Origin: Bacillota bacterium
GTDB lineage: Bacteria > Bacillota > Clostridia > Christensenellales > Aristaeellaceae
Length of the DNA: 41,941 bases
Direction: 5' to 3'
NCBI GenBank assembly: GCA_030057655.1
Contig: JASGUQ010000032.1
Location: 1 to 41,941 of the forward strand
Of this stretch, positions 7,078 to 17,329 are shown piece by piece. The notes under the pieces are model-generated. The model was not told where the DNA came from. It saw only the letters and a list, made by a program, of their open reading frames with translations, and did not search any database. The position numbers and the translations under genes were made by a program. Each line of letters opens with the position of its first letter. Positions within the stretch are counted from its first letter, which is position 1.

Positions 7078-8511
7078 TCAGGCATCGCGCAGGACCGCAA
7101 CCTCACCATCCACGTCGCTTCTGGAACGAAGAATGGTGTTGTGCGCGGCCTTGGCCGCCAGAAGATAGGAAATCGCCTGCCTGTTCATCACCTCGCCCGG
7201 AACCACGACAGGTATGCCCGGCGGGTACACCACAATGGTCTCCGCGACCGCATAGCCGTCCGCCTCCTCGATGGGCAGGCAGATAAACGGCGCGCGCTCA
7301 GCCCTGGCGATGGACACCTTGGCCTGTACCTGAGGCGCCATGAGCGGCACCTTGCTGACAACAGCGGGGCTTAAGCCGCGGTCGATCTCAAGCAGTGCGT
7401 CCCCCAGGAAAGTCATGGTGTCCACCGTGTCCCCCATGCCGGTCATGCACAAAACGCCCTGCGGGGAGATCATTTCAGGCTCGGTATGGAAGCGGTCGCG
7501 AAGGATCTCCGCAAGCTCATAGCCATCGATGTTGGTGTCGATGGTTGAAATAAAGACCTTGCTGGGCTCAAGCCCGTGCACATTTTCAAGCTTCAGCCCG
7601 CGTTCCTTTCCATAGCCAAGCACGCGCAGCAGGCGCAGGCCCAAAGCTTTTTCATGAAAGGCTTCAAGCGCCTTGTGCCAGGCGGTGAACAGCTCGTCAT
7701 GGTGCTTTTGGATCAAGCGGACACAGCTGTCAATGCTGGCCAGGAGGAGGAAGGAAGGGCTGGTGGTTTCAAAAACCGCCAGCTGCCGCTGCATCTCGTT
7801 TGCCAAAGCGGGTGTCCGGACATGGGCCAGGGCGGTCTGGGTCAATGAAGGCATGGTTTTATGCAGGGATTGGATGACAATGTCAGCGCCCGCCTTCACT
7901 GCTCCTGAAGGGAAATACGGGGAAAAACCCAAATGGGAACCATGCGCCTCATCGATGATGACAGTGAGGCCATGGCGGTGAGCGAGGGATATGATCGCGG
8001 GCAGGTCGCTGACAACGCCTTCATAGGTGGGGCAGGTCAGCATCAGAACACGGGCGTCCTGGTGCTGAAGGATGGCCTGTTCAACAGATTGCAGGGAGGT
8101 GGATGCCGCGATCTGATAGCGCAGGTTGGTCTGCGGGTAGATAAAGTAAGGGCGCAGGTTGTTGAGCGCCAGGGCGTTGTAGACAGATTTGTGGCAGTTG
8201 CGCGCCATGATGATGCTGTCTCCCGGCTGGGTGACAGAACGGATGGCGCTTAAAACACCAACGGTGCTGCCGTTGACCAGAAAAAAAGTGTGGTTCGCTC
8301 CAAAAACATGGGCCGCCAGGTTCATGGCATCCTGCAGGATGCCGCCGGCCGCGTGAAGGTGATCAAAGCCCTTGATCTCCGTGATGTCAAGCTGGGCAGC
8401 CAGGGTTTTCAGATAGGGCGCCAGATCCAAATTTCTTTTGTGACCCGGCATGTGCATGGGTAAGGTAATCGGGCAGGAACGCTGCAGCAGTTCAAGCAAA
8501 GATTCTGCCAT
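7078..8511 (-). CDS. Orn/Lys/Arg decarboxylase family PLP enzyme
   Basis: A 477-aa fold-type I pyridoxal-phosphate enzyme of the Orn/Lys/Arg decarboxylase group, similar in size to Bacillus SpeA/YaaO proteins. Motifs: MPGHKRN near 21-27, LVNGSTVGVLSAI near 79-90, DEAHGSHLGF near 187-196, and the Schiff-base lysine in SLHKTMPSLTQTA (K218). The C-terminal domain has PPGIPVVVPGE. It probably decarboxylates arginine, lysine or ornithine in polyamine metabolism; the substrate cannot be read from the sequence. Start ATG 8511 has only a weak ribosome binding site (GAAAAGAGGACAACG). Confidence 0.88.
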   Translation of the reverse strand: MAESLLELLQRSCPITLPMHMPGHKRNLDLAPYLKTLAAQLDITEIKGFDHLHAAGGILQDAMNLAAHVFGANHTFFLVNGSTVGVLSAIRSVTQPGDSIIMARNCHKSVYNALALNNLRPYFIYPQTNLRYQIAASTSLQSVEQAILQHQDARVLMLTCPTYEGVVSDLPAIISLAHRHGLTVIIDEAHGSHLGFSPYFPSGAVKAGADIVIQSLHKTMPSLTQTALAHVRTPALANEMQRQLAVFETTSPSFLLLASIDSCVRLIQKHHDELFTAWHKALEAFHEKALGLRLLRVLGYGKERGLKLENVHGLEPSKVFISTIDTNIDGYELAEILRDRFHTEPEMISPQGVLCMTGMGDTVDTMTFLGDALLEIDRGLSPAVVSKVPLMAPQVQAKVSIARAERAPFICLPIEEADGYAVAETIVVYPPGIPVVVPGEVMNRQAISYLLAAKAAHNTILRSRSDVDGEVAVLRDA

Positions 8512-8540
8512 CGTTGTCCTCTTTTCAGGTTAATCACTTA

Positions 8541-8555
8541 CAGCCCGCTGGGCTG
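8541..8555. promoter_or_regulatory. Perfect inverted repeat in decarboxylase leader
   Basis: CAGCCC-GCT-GGGCTG lies between the predicted -10 and the decarboxylase start. It may be an operator or a small mRNA hairpin. Confidence 0.4.
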
Positions 8556-8564
8556 ACGCAATGC

Positions 8565-8594
8565 ATTATAGGCATGAACAAGGCATCAAATCAA
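8565..8594 (-). promoter_or_regulatory. Decarboxylase gene promoter
   Basis: On the minus strand TTGATT (complement of 8589-8594), 18 bp spacer, TATAAT (complement of 8565-8570). Confidence 0.65.
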
Positions 8595-8640
8595 GTGAGA
8601 AAATATTGATTGAAAATGGGGTTGATTTTTCAGGCTGAAC

Positions 8641-8671
8641 GTAAAGACCGCCAGAAATGGCGGCGTTTTAC
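8641..8671 (-). terminator. Probable terminator of the L,D-transpeptidase gene
   Basis: GTAAA-CCGCC, loop AGAAAT, GGCGG-TTTTAC, a few bases after the stop at 8675. The T tract is weak. Confidence 0.5.
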
Positions 8672-8674
8672 GGT

Positions 8675-10393
8675 TTAATTCATGGAGCTTTCATCCACCT
8701 GGTATTCGTCAGTTATTTCAGGACTTGGTTCAACCGCAAACTCAGGCGGGTCAGTCGGCATTGGGGTGGGCGCGGGCGTTGTGGTCAAACTGACCAGGGT
8801 GTAAAGCGCCTCCTGTGTCTTTTTGTCCGCCGTGCCGTTGACACTGAGTTTGTTGTCCTTCTGGAAAGCGCGGACCGCGGCCTTGGTGCCGTCCAGGTAA
8901 GTGCCTGTTACCGTGCCCTTATAATAGCCAAGCTCAGCCAACTTTTTTTGCAGCCAGAAGACATCCTCGCCGCTCATGCCGTTTTTCAGTGTTCTGGTAA
9001 AGGCGGGAGGCCTGGAGCCGTCATAATATGGCTCCTGGGTGGGAACGGGGGTGGCGCTGTGCAGCCAGGTTTTTTTGCTGAACTCGCCCGGCTTGTGCGC
9101 GGCCTTCAGTTCAGGGTCAGGCGGCAGATCCTCCCTGATGGTGACCACGGTGCCCTTCCCCACATTGTCATACATCCATTTGGCGTCCGCGACCGTTAGG
9201 CGGATGCAGCCATGGGAGGCGCGGGAACCCAGTCTTCGGACTGAATTCATGTTGACGGAATCCAGGGAATTGGAATTGTAGATGATGGAATGGAAGGCGA
9301 TCTCCGAGTTGATGCGCAGCCACCAGCGCGCTTTGCCGCCGCCCCAGGTGGGGAATTCCGCCCAGCGGGCGCGGCGTCCGGTTAAAACATGCTCGCCTAC
9401 AGCGCTGGGAAAGCGCTCCGTGCCGGTGGAGGCCCAAAAAATCTTTTCAAGGTTGGTGTGGGTGCCCTGCTCATCAAGGCCGTATACCTTGATCAACTGG
9501 TTGGTGACATCCACCTCGACCGCGTAAGGGATTGGAGAGGGAGTGGGCGAGGGCTTGGGAATGCCGTCCGCGCGAACCACGTCCAGGGAAAACATCACAT
9601 TGAAGGTATCCTCTCCCACGACGCCGTCGGGCACCAGGCCGTTGTACTGCTGGAACTTCTTGACTGCGTTGAAGGTGTGCTCATAAAAGCCGCCTGTAAT
9701 CTTCCGGTCAAAGAACCCAAGCGCGGTAAGCCGCTCCTGGATCAGGGAAACCTGCTTGTTCTTATCCCCGTATGAAATGACGCCGGTAAATTGGGCCTCC
9801 GGCGGCGGGGTGGGGATGGGCCTGGGGGTAACATTGGGATCCGGGGTTGGAATGACAATGTCGTCAGAATACAGCTTAATCAGCGTGGCGACATCGGCCT
9901 TGCCTGTTTTCTCAAGGCCGTTCTGCTCCTGGAAATTGCCCACGGCCGCCGTGGTGCCGTCCAGATAAGAGCCGGAGATCTTGCCCCAATAGTAACCAAT
10001 CTCACTCAAGCGCGTTTGAAGGCGGCTGACATCCTTGCCGGTATCTCCTTTTTTTAAGGGGCGATGAGCGTCGCCAAAGATGATCTCCTGCAGCGCCAAA
10101 TCGGCGTTGCCTGTGGTTTCAAGGCCGTAGGCCTCCTGAACCGCCCGCACGGATTTGCGGGTCGCTTCCAGGTAATTGCCGGTGACAGGGCCGTTATAAT
10201 AGCGCAGATCCTTTAACCGGGTCTGCAAAAGTTTAACGTCCTCGCCCTTGTCCCCATATTTCAGCCCGCGGCCTTCGGAGGTCACAATGACCGTTTCTTC
10301 CTGATCCCCCATCTCTTCCTCCGCGTAGATCGGGGAAGAACCGGCGGGAATCAGAAACAGCAGGGCCAGAGCAAATGATAAAATACGCTTCAT
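8675..10393 (-). CDS. L,D-transpeptidase with four peptidoglycan-binding domains
   Basis: A 572-aa exported cell-wall enzyme. Residues 1-24 are a signal peptide ending SPIYA|EE. Three peptidoglycan-binding type-1 repeats follow at about 42-108, 112-177 and 206-270 (GDKGEDVKLLQTRLKDLRYY; GDTGKDVSRLQTRLSEIGYY; GDKNKQVSLIQERLTALGFF), joined by Pro/Thr linkers. A YkuD catalytic domain is at about 290-422, with the H368 segment and the active site SHGCIRL (H394, C396). A fourth binding repeat is at about 468-535, and the C-terminal tail is acidic. It should form 3-3 crosslinks or attach partners to peptidoglycan. ATG 10393 is chosen for its GAGGTA ribosome binding site and the signal peptide; longer in-frame starts add a non-signal leader. 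Confidence 0.93.
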   Translation of the reverse strand: MKRILSFALALLFLIPAGSSPIYAEEEMGDQEETVIVTSEGRGLKYGDKGEDVKLLQTRLKDLRYYNGPVTGNYLEATRKSVRAVQEAYGLETTGNADLALQEIIFGDAHRPLKKGDTGKDVSRLQTRLSEIGYYWGKISGSYLDGTTAAVGNFQEQNGLEKTGKADVATLIKLYSDDIVIPTPDPNVTPRPIPTPPPEAQFTGVISYGDKNKQVSLIQERLTALGFFDRKITGGFYEHTFNAVKKFQQYNGLVPDGVVGEDTFNVMFSLDVVRADGIPKPSPTPSPIPYAVEVDVTNQLIKVYGLDEQGTHTNLEKIFWASTGTERFPSAVGEHVLTGRRARWAEFPTWGGGKARWWLRINSEIAFHSIIYNSNSLDSVNMNSVRRLGSRASHGCIRLTVADAKWMYDNVGKGTVVTIREDLPPDPELKAAHKPGEFSKKTWLHSATPVPTQEPYYDGSRPPAFTRTLKNGMSGEDVFWLQKKLAELGYYKGTVTGTYLDGTKAAVRAFQKDNKLSVNGTADKKTQEALYTLVSLTTTPAPTPMPTDPPEFAVEPSPEITDEYQVDESSMN

Positions 10394-10515
10394 GCAGTAC
10401 CTCACAGACTTAGTCAAGCCAACTGTAACAAACCTGTTATATAATTGCAAGATATGTTCGCCAAATAAATACAGTATGAAACAATTGAAAATGAAAAAAC
10501 GCACAGTTTAAGCAG

Positions 10516-10544
10516 TTGACGCGGCTGGGGGATGCGGATATAAT
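10516..10544 (+). promoter_or_regulatory. rpsU promoter
   Basis: TTGACG (10516-10521), 17 bp spacer, TATAAT (10539-10544). Confidence 0.85.
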
Positions 10545-10615
10545 ACACACACGGTCGCCATCCGCCGTTTTTTACGGCGTCAGCCAGGCGAGATGTGCGA
10601 AGGGGGGGAAAACAA

Positions 10616-10789
10616 GTGTCTGAGATTCGTGTCAAGGAAAACGAAACGCTGGAAAGCGCGCTGAAGCGTTTTAAGCGTCAGTGCGCCCGCAGCGGCGTTT
10701 TGGCCGAAGTGCGCAAGCGTGAGCATTATGAGAAGCCCAGCGTGAAGCGCAAGAAAAAGGCGGAAGCCGCGCGCAAACGCAAGTATTGA
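10616..10789 (+). CDS. rpsU: 30S ribosomal protein S21
   Basis: A 57-aa very basic protein: [20 protein letters not shown], then [19 protein letters not shown], matching S21. It helps the 30S subunit engage mRNA near the anti-Shine-Dalgarno region. The start is GTG at 10616, behind AGGGGGGGAAAA. It is transcribed alone, with its own promoter and terminator; the often-linked yqeY gene is absent. Confidence 0.96.
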   Translation: MSEIRVKENETLESALKRFKRQCARSGVLAEVRKREHYEKPSVKRKKKAEAARKRKY

Positions 10790-10802
10790 TCGCTTTCCTG
10801 AT

Positions 10803-10829
10803 AAAACCTGTCCTTGCGGCAGGTTTTTT
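10803..10829 (+). terminator. rpsU terminator
   Basis: AAAACCTGTC, loop CTTGC, GGCAGGTTTT, then TT. Repeat copy B starts six bases further on. Confidence 0.85.
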
Positions 10830-10834
10830 GTATG

Positions 10835-11028
10835 TCAAAGAAGTGTCTGCGGACACTTCTTTGAGTAGGAGGAACGGGAATTTCTGCCTGTTCGCTGATG
10901 CTCACGGCCGGCAGAAATTCGCGGAATGTTTGGTCTAAAGTCCAAACCTGCGGCACCGCACATGTCGCTGCCGCAGATTACCATCAGAGGGTTTCACCCT
11001 CCGATACCTCCCTGGATATAGTTTTTTA
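10835..11028 (+). repeat. Multi-hairpin repeat element, short copy B
   Basis: A ~194-bp copy of the element at 3866-4159, in the rpsU orientation (inverted on the chromosome relative to copy A). It opens with the same 30-base palindrome (10835-10864). The long stem GAATTTCTGCC (10878-10888) / GGCAGAAATTC (10910-10920) follows, but with a short apical loop instead of three extra hairpins. The three downstream hairpins are nearly identical to copy A, each with at most one mismatched pair, and it ends in GTTTTTTAC. The rest of the 441-base gap to gapA holds only the gapA leader. Confidence 0.85.
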
Positions 11029-11194
11029 CTGTTGAAAATCATTCTATGGCTGCCTTTACAGACACAGCGATAAGCCGGACAGGGACATTTTTTGCGGGGC
11101 GGGATCAATTCTGCCCAGCGGGATCAAATCCAACCCTTGCGCCTGTTTGCCTTGTATGATAAACTTGTAAAGGTGTCTTGCGATGCCACAATAA

Positions 11195-12256
<1,062 letters not shown>

Positions 12257-12268
12257 TCAAATCCCGCA

Positions 12269-12304
12269 AAAAAAATCCATCGGAAAGATCCGGTGGATTT
12301 TTTG
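12269..12304. terminator. Terminator between gapA and mnmE, likely bidirectional
   Basis: AAAAAATCCATCGG, loop AAAGAT, CCGGTGGATTTTTT. The A and T tracts on either side suit both convergent genes. Confidence 0.85.
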
Positions 12305-12348
12305 ATTGACATCTTCAATTATTAACGCCTTTTTATAAAATCTTTGCC

Positions 12349-13704
12349 CTATTTCCCAACGCAGAAGGTCGAAAACACCTCGTCCAGCAAACGCTCTGAA
12401 AAATTTTCGCCGGTGATCTCCCCAAGCGCTGCCAGGGCCTCATTGAGGTCAACAGCGCCCAGATCCAGGGGCAGGTCCTGCTGCATGGCGTTGGCGGCGC
12501 GTATTAAAGCTTCGGCGGCGGAGCGGGCCAAAGACATGTGCCTTAGGGAGGTGAGCGCGGTCTGGCCAGGCTGCCCCGCGAACTCGCGGATGCGCTTTTT
12601 CAGCAGCTCAAGCCCCTCTCCCGTCAAGGCGGACAGGCGCAGGGTCTGTTCTTTAGGCAGGTCATAAGCCTCAAAGTAATCCTCATGGCGCGGCGTCAAC
12701 AGGTCTGATTTGTTGAAAAGATAAAGATTATCCATGCCGGAGATGAGGTTTAAAATGTCCTCATCCTCCTGGTCCGGCTTTCGGTCCGCATCCAGCACCA
12801 TCAGCCGGAGATCCGCAGACTTAATGGCTTTTTTTGCGCGTTCAACACCGATGCGCTCCACCGTGTCATTGCTGTCCCTGATGCCCGCGGTGTCCTGCAG
12901 ATGAACCTTGACCCCGTCGATCTGGACGCTGCCAGACACCAGATCGCGGGTGGTCCCCGGGATGTCGGTGACGATGGCTTTTTCTTCCATCAGCAAGGCG
13001 TTAAGCAGCGAGGACTTTCCGGCATTGGGTTTGCCGCAGATGACAACGTTCAAGCCCTCTTCCAGGATCTGGGCGGAGCGCTCATCACAGGCGGAAAGCA
13101 GGGAAGCGGCCAGAGACAGAAGATCTGGCGCGATCTCACCAACCGCTTCTTCCTGGGAGATCTCCTCCGGGTAATCAATCGCGGCGGTGACACCTGAAAT
13201 GAGCCTGATCAACTCCCCCTGCGCGTCCCTGACAAAGCGCAGCGCGCCGCCTTCCAACTGCCGAAGCGCCGCGTCCCGCGCCAGTTTTCCTGAAGCTGAG
13301 ATCAACTGCATAACCGCTTCAGCCTGGCTCAGGTCGATCCTGCCGTTTTCAAAAGCGCGCCTTGTGAACTCCCCCGGCTGCGCCGGAACCGCGCCCAGGG
13401 CAAAGACAGCCTTAAGCACGCTGTCCACCACCGTTTCGCCGCCATGCACCTGGATCTCGGCAACATCCTCCCGCGTGTAGGAATTTGGCGCAGGCATCAA
13501 AACGGCCATGCACTCATCCAGCGCCCTTCCCTCAAAAACAAGGTGGCCATACATAAAATAGCGCGGAGCAAAAGCCTTGCTCTTGTTGGCGGGAACAAAG
13601 AGCGCCCGCAGAATATCTTCCGCTTTTGGGCCGGAAATCCGGATCACAGCCAGGCCGCCTGTTCCGGGCGGGGTGGCCAAAGCGGCAATCGTGGTTGAAA
13701 ACAT
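12349..13704 (-). CDS. mnmE: tRNA uridine-5-carboxymethylaminomethyl modification GTPase
   Basis: With MnmG it modifies the wobble uridine of several tRNAs. The N-terminal domain begins TIAALATPPGTGGLAVIRISG. The G domain in the C-terminal half has GKPNAGKSSLLNAL (G1), DTAGIRD (G3) and NKSDLL (G4). The protein ends with the hallmark CVGK, whose Cys is needed for tRNA modification. 451 aa is typical. ATG 13704 has a good GGAGGCGCT ribosome binding site. mnmG is not in the window; divergent from dnaE. Confidence 0.97.
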   Translation of the reverse strand: MFSTTIAALATPPGTGGLAVIRISGPKAEDILRALFVPANKSKAFAPRYFMYGHLVFEGRALDECMAVLMPAPNSYTREDVAEIQVHGGETVVDSVLKAVFALGAVPAQPGEFTRRAFENGRIDLSQAEAVMQLISASGKLARDAALRQLEGGALRFVRDAQGELIRLISGVTAAIDYPEEISQEEAVGEIAPDLLSLAASLLSACDERSAQILEEGLNVVICGKPNAGKSSLLNALLMEEKAIVTDIPGTTRDLVSGSVQIDGVKVHLQDTAGIRDSNDTVERIGVERAKKAIKSADLRLMVLDADRKPDQEDEDILNLISGMDNLYLFNKSDLLTPRHEDYFEAYDLPKEQTLRLSALTGEGLELLKKRIREFAGQPGQTALTSLRHMSLARSAAEALIRAANAMQQDLPLDLGAVDLNEALAALGEITGENFSERLLDEVFSTFCVGK

Positions 13705-13723
13705 AGCGCCTCCTTTTGCATTG

Positions 13724-13752
13724 ATTATATCGGCGCTTCTTGGCCCACGCAA
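13724..13752 (-). promoter_or_regulatory. mnmE promoter
   Basis: On the minus strand TTGCGT (complement of 13747-13752), 17 bp spacer, TATAAT (complement of 13724-13729). Confidence 0.55.
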
Positions 13753-13762
13753 GGCGCTTTGA

Positions 13763-13791
13763 TTGAAAGGGAAAGGCCGATGGGCTATAAT
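13763..13791 (+). promoter_or_regulatory. dnaE operon promoter
   Basis: TTGAAA (13763-13768), 17 bp spacer, TATAAT (13786-13791). It is back to back with the mnmE promoter and appears to drive the seven-gene dnaE-dnaI operon. Confidence 0.7.
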
Positions 13792-13813
13792 GCGGAAAGC
13801 AAGGAGGACGAGA

Positions 13814-16800
13814 ATGGCGTTTGCGCACCTGCATCTGCATACGGAGTACAGCCTGCTTGACGGCGCCTGCCGCATCAAGCCTTTGGCCAAAAGGCTGAAG
13901 GAACTGGGCATGGAGGCTTGCGCGGTGACCGATCACGGCGCGCTTTATGGAGCGGTTGATTTTTATAAAGAGTTAAAATCCCAGGGCATCCACCCGGTGA
14001 TCGGCTGCGAAATGTATGTGGCAGCAGACCGGAAGGAGAAAACAGGCGGAAACCGCGAAGCCAGCCACCTGATTTTGCTGTGTGAAAACAACACGGGCTA
14101 CAAAAACCTGATGAAATTAAGCAGCGCCGGCTTCATAGAAGGTTTTTATTACAGGCCGCGGATCGACCTTGAGCTGCTAAAAGAGCATCATGAAGGGCTG
14201 ATCGCTACCTCCGCCTGCCTGTCCGGCGAACTGCCCAAACTGCTGCTTGAAAACAGGTTTGAGGACGCGAAAAAACACGCGCTCCTGATGCAGGAGATCA
14301 TGGGCAAGGGCAATTATTTTATTGAATTGATGGATCATCACATCAGGGAAGAAAAAATGGTCCTGCCGCAATTGATCAAATTGTCAGAGGAGACCGGCAT
14401 TCCCCTGATCGTGACCAATGACTGCCATTACCTGAGAAAAGAGGACGCGCACGCCCAGGAAGTGCTGATGTGCATCCAGACCGGCAAGACGCTTGAAGAT
14501 GATCAGCGCATGCGGATGGAGACAGAGGAACTGTATGTCAAAAGCGAGGAAGAAATGCGCGCGCTTTTCCCCCATCTGGGCGACGCCATTGAGAGGACCG
14601 CGCAGATCGCCAGGCGCTGCCAGGTGGACCTTGATTTTTCAACTTATCATCTCCCCCACTACATCCCCAACGAGGACACCGGGGAAAGCAACCCCGAGCT
14701 GTTAAACCGCCTGTGCATGGAAGGGCTGAAGGAGCGCTATCCGGACATGCCGCAGGAAGCTGTCGCAAGGCTGAACTATGAGCTGAGCGTGATCAACAGC
14801 ATGGGGTTTGTCGATTACTTTCTGATCGTCTGGGACTTTATCCGCTATGCCAGGGAACAAGGTATCATGGTGGGCCCCGGGCGCGGCAGCGGCGCCGGTT
14901 CCATCGTGGCTTACAGCCTGAACATCACCCAGCTGGATCCGCTGAAATATAAGCTGCTGTTTGAACGCTTTTTGAACCCCGAGCGGGTATCCATGCCCGA
15001 TCTGGACATCGACCTGTGTTATGAGCGGCGTCAGGAAGTGATCGACTATGTGGCGCGGAAATACGGCCATGACCATGTGGCGCAGATCATTACCTTTGGC
15101 ACCATGGCCGCGCGCGGCGTGATCCGCGATGTGGGGCGGGTTTTGGGCTACAGCTATCAGGAAACGGACCAGGTTGCGAAGCTGGTGCCGATGGAACTGA
15201 ACATGACGCTTGAAAAAGCGCTGGAACAAAGCCCTCAGTTAAGGCAGATGCAGGCAGAAAGCCCGCGGATCAGGCGGCTTTTAGAGACAGCGGAGCTGCT
15301 TGAAGGCATGCCCAGGCATGCCGCCACGCACGCGGCCGGCGTGCTGATCACCGAGGAGCCGCTGACAGAGTTTGTGCCGCTTCAGACCAATGACGAGGTG
15401 ATCACCACCCAGTACGCGATGGGCAACATCGCGGAGTTGGGCCTTTTAAAGACTGACTTTCTGGGCTTAAGGACGCTGACCGTTATCCGGGACAGCCTGG
15501 CCCTGATGACGCTCTCCGGTGTCAACATGACGGCGGATGAGATTCCCATTGACGACCCTGAGGTATATAAGATGCTGTCCCAGGGGGACACGGACGGCGT
15601 GTTCCAGCTTGAAAGCGCGGGCATGCGCAGTTTTGTCGCGGAATTGAAACCGGAAGGCTTTGAAGACATCATCGCCGCCATCTCCCTCTACCGTCCCGGC
15701 CCCATGGCTTCCATCCCGCGTTTTATCGAAGGGAAAAATTATCCGGAGAAGATTACCTACACAACGCCTGAATTGGCGCCCATTCTGGGCGTGACCTATG
15801 GCTGCATGGTGTATCAGGAGCAGGTGATGCAGATCGTGCGCGACCTGGCCGGGTTCAGCTACGGGCGCAGCGACGAGATCAGGCGGGCCATGAGCAAAAA
15901 GAAAAAGGACGTCATGGAGCGCGAGCGGCAGACCTTCATCTACGGCTCTGAAAAAGAAGGGGTCGCAGGCTGCCTGAAGAACGGCATCAGCCTTGAAGCA
16001 GCAAACAAAATCTATGACGAGATGATCGCCTTTGCCAGCTACGCCTTCAACAAATCCCATGCCGCCCCCTACGCGCTCCTGAGCGTTAAAACGGCCTGGC
16101 TGAAACGGTTTTATCCGGCGGAGTTCATGGCGGCGCTCATCAACTCTTACCTGGGCAATGCAGGCAAAGTGGCGACTTATATCCAGTATTGCAGGCGGAA
16201 CAAGATCAAGGTGCTGCCGCCCAAGATCAACCAGTCTTTTGTCAAGTTTACGGTGGATTTCGAGGGAAATGATAAAGGCATCCGCTTCGGGCTGAACGCG
16301 ATCAAGTCCCTGGGCGAAAAAGCGACGCAGCACATCGTGGAGGAACGGGAAAAACACGGAAACTACAAGGACATTTTTGATTTCTGCGCAAGAGTGGACG
16401 GCAGCAGCGTCAACAAGCGCGCGGTGGAAGCGCTGATCAAGGCCGGGGCTTTTGACGGGCTGGGCGGGAGCCGGGTGCAGTGCATGCAGGTATATGAAGG
16501 CGCGATGGACGCGGAAGCCAGGCTTAAAAAAAGCCGTCACAAAAACCAGCTGTCGCTGTTTGACATCGGCTTTGAGGATCAGCGGACAAATCAAAGCGCC
16601 AACTACCCGGATCTGCCCGAATACCCGGTATCTGTGCTTCTGGCGATGGAAAAAGAGGTGACCGGCATCTATATTTCAGGCCATCCGCTGGACGCCTACA
16701 CAGGCCAACTGGATCAATTAAGCTGCTCCACAGCCATCATTGACGAATTGTCTGAGCGGGAGGACCATGGCCTAGGCGAAGACGGCCGCGCCGTTCAGAT

Positions 16801-17329
16801 GGGCGGGCTGGTGACCGGTATCAAGCAGAAAGCGACCAGGAAGGGCGACCTGATGGCCTTTGTGACCCTGGAAGATCTGACAGGGCAGATGGAATGCCTG
16901 TGCTTCCCCCGCGTATGGGAGCACTTATCAGGCGTCATCTCAGAAGAAAAAGTATTCATCTTTTCAGGGAAACTGTCGATACAGGAGGATCGCCCGACCA
17001 GCCTGATCATCGACAGCGCAAGGGAACTGCTGCCGGATGAACAGGCAAAGAGCGTTGAAAAACCCGTCCCCAAGGCGGATGATCCCTTGCTTGCAAAGGA
17101 TGCGCCTGTCAAGTTATACTTGCAAATAGCGCGTGAACAGATGCCCTCCTGTGAACGCCTGCTGAAACGGCAAAAGGGCAATATCCCGGTGTTTTTGCAC
17201 ATTAAAGAAGAAAACCTCACCCTTTTGGCCCCAAGGGACTGGTGGGTGAAAGAAGCGCTGGACGCGCGGGCGGATCTGCTGACGGTGCTGCCCAGCAATC
17301 AAATCAAGGTGGTGAACAAAACAAAATGA
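13814..17329 (+). CDS. dnaE: DNA polymerase III alpha subunit, DnaE type
   Basis: A replicative family-C polymerase of 1171 aa. An N-terminal PHP domain (FAHLHLHTEYSLLDG, VTDHGALYG) is followed by the palm with the catalytic PDLDIDLCYERRQ near residue 395. The fingers include GPGRGSGAGSIVAYSL, and YAFNKSHAAPYALLS lies near 745. A tandem HhH region and an OB fold (about 995-1070) follow. No 3'-5' exonuclease insert is present, so it is DnaE rather than PolC. ATG 13814 has an AAGGAGG ribosome binding site. It is the first gene of a plus-strand operon that also encodes a sigma factor pair and helicase-loading proteins; its stop overlaps the next ATG. Confidence 0.97.
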   Translation: MAFAHLHLHTEYSLLDGACRIKPLAKRLKELGMEACAVTDHGALYGAVDFYKELKSQGIHPVIGCEMYVAADRKEKTGGNREASHLILLCENNTGYKNLMKLSSAGFIEGFYYRPRIDLELLKEHHEGLIATSACLSGELPKLLLENRFEDAKKHALLMQEIMGKGNYFIELMDHHIREEKMVLPQLIKLSEETGIPLIVTNDCHYLRKEDAHAQEVLMCIQTGKTLEDDQRMRMETEELYVKSEEEMRALFPHLGDAIERTAQIARRCQVDLDFSTYHLPHYIPNEDTGESNPELLNRLCMEGLKERYPDMPQEAVARLNYELSVINSMGFVDYFLIVWDFIRYAREQGIMVGPGRGSGAGSIVAYSLNITQLDPLKYKLLFERFLNPERVSMPDLDIDLCYERRQEVIDYVARKYGHDHVAQIITFGTMAARGVIRDVGRVLGYSYQETDQVAKLVPMELNMTLEKALEQSPQLRQMQAESPRIRRLLETAELLEGMPRHAATHAAGVLITEEPLTEFVPLQTNDEVITTQYAMGNIAELGLLKTDFLGLRTLTVIRDSLALMTLSGVNMTADEIPIDDPEVYKMLSQGDTDGVFQLESAGMRSFVAELKPEGFEDIIAAISLYRPGPMASIPRFIEGKNYPEKITYTTPELAPILGVTYGCMVYQEQVMQIVRDLAGFSYGRSDEIRRAMSKKKKDVMERERQTFIYGSEKEGVAGCLKNGISLEAANKIYDEMIAFASYAFNKSHAAPYALLSVKTAWLKRFYPAEFMAALINSYLGNAGKVATYIQYCRRNKIKVLPPKINQSFVKFTVDFEGNDKGIRFGLNAIKSLGEKATQHIVEEREKHGNYKDIFDFCARVDGSSVNKRAVEALIKAGAFDGLGGSRVQCMQVYEGAMDAEARLKKSRHKNQLSLFDIGFEDQRTNQSANYPDLPEYPVSVLLAMEKEVTGIYISGHPLDAYTGQLDQLSCSTAIIDELSEREDHGLGEDGRAVQMGGLVTGIKQKATRKGDLMAFVTLEDLTGQMECLCFPRVWEHLSGVISEEKVFIFSGKLSIQEDRPTSLIIDSARELLPDEQAKSVEKPVPKADDPLLAKDAPVKLYLQIAREQMPSCERLLKRQKGNIPVFLHIKEENLTLLAPRDWWVKEALDARADLLTVLPSNQIKVVNKTK

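Noticed and set aside
6293-7168. 291-codon plus-strand frame opposite the exported foldase gene
   Set aside because: It crosses the foldase start, promoter gap and decarboxylase end with no ribosome binding site; it is a codon shadow.
15467-16594. Long 375-codon open frame antisense to dnaE
   Set aside because: Its composition (His/Arg/Phe-rich) is a shadow of the dnaE reading frame, which has clear polymerase motifs throughout.
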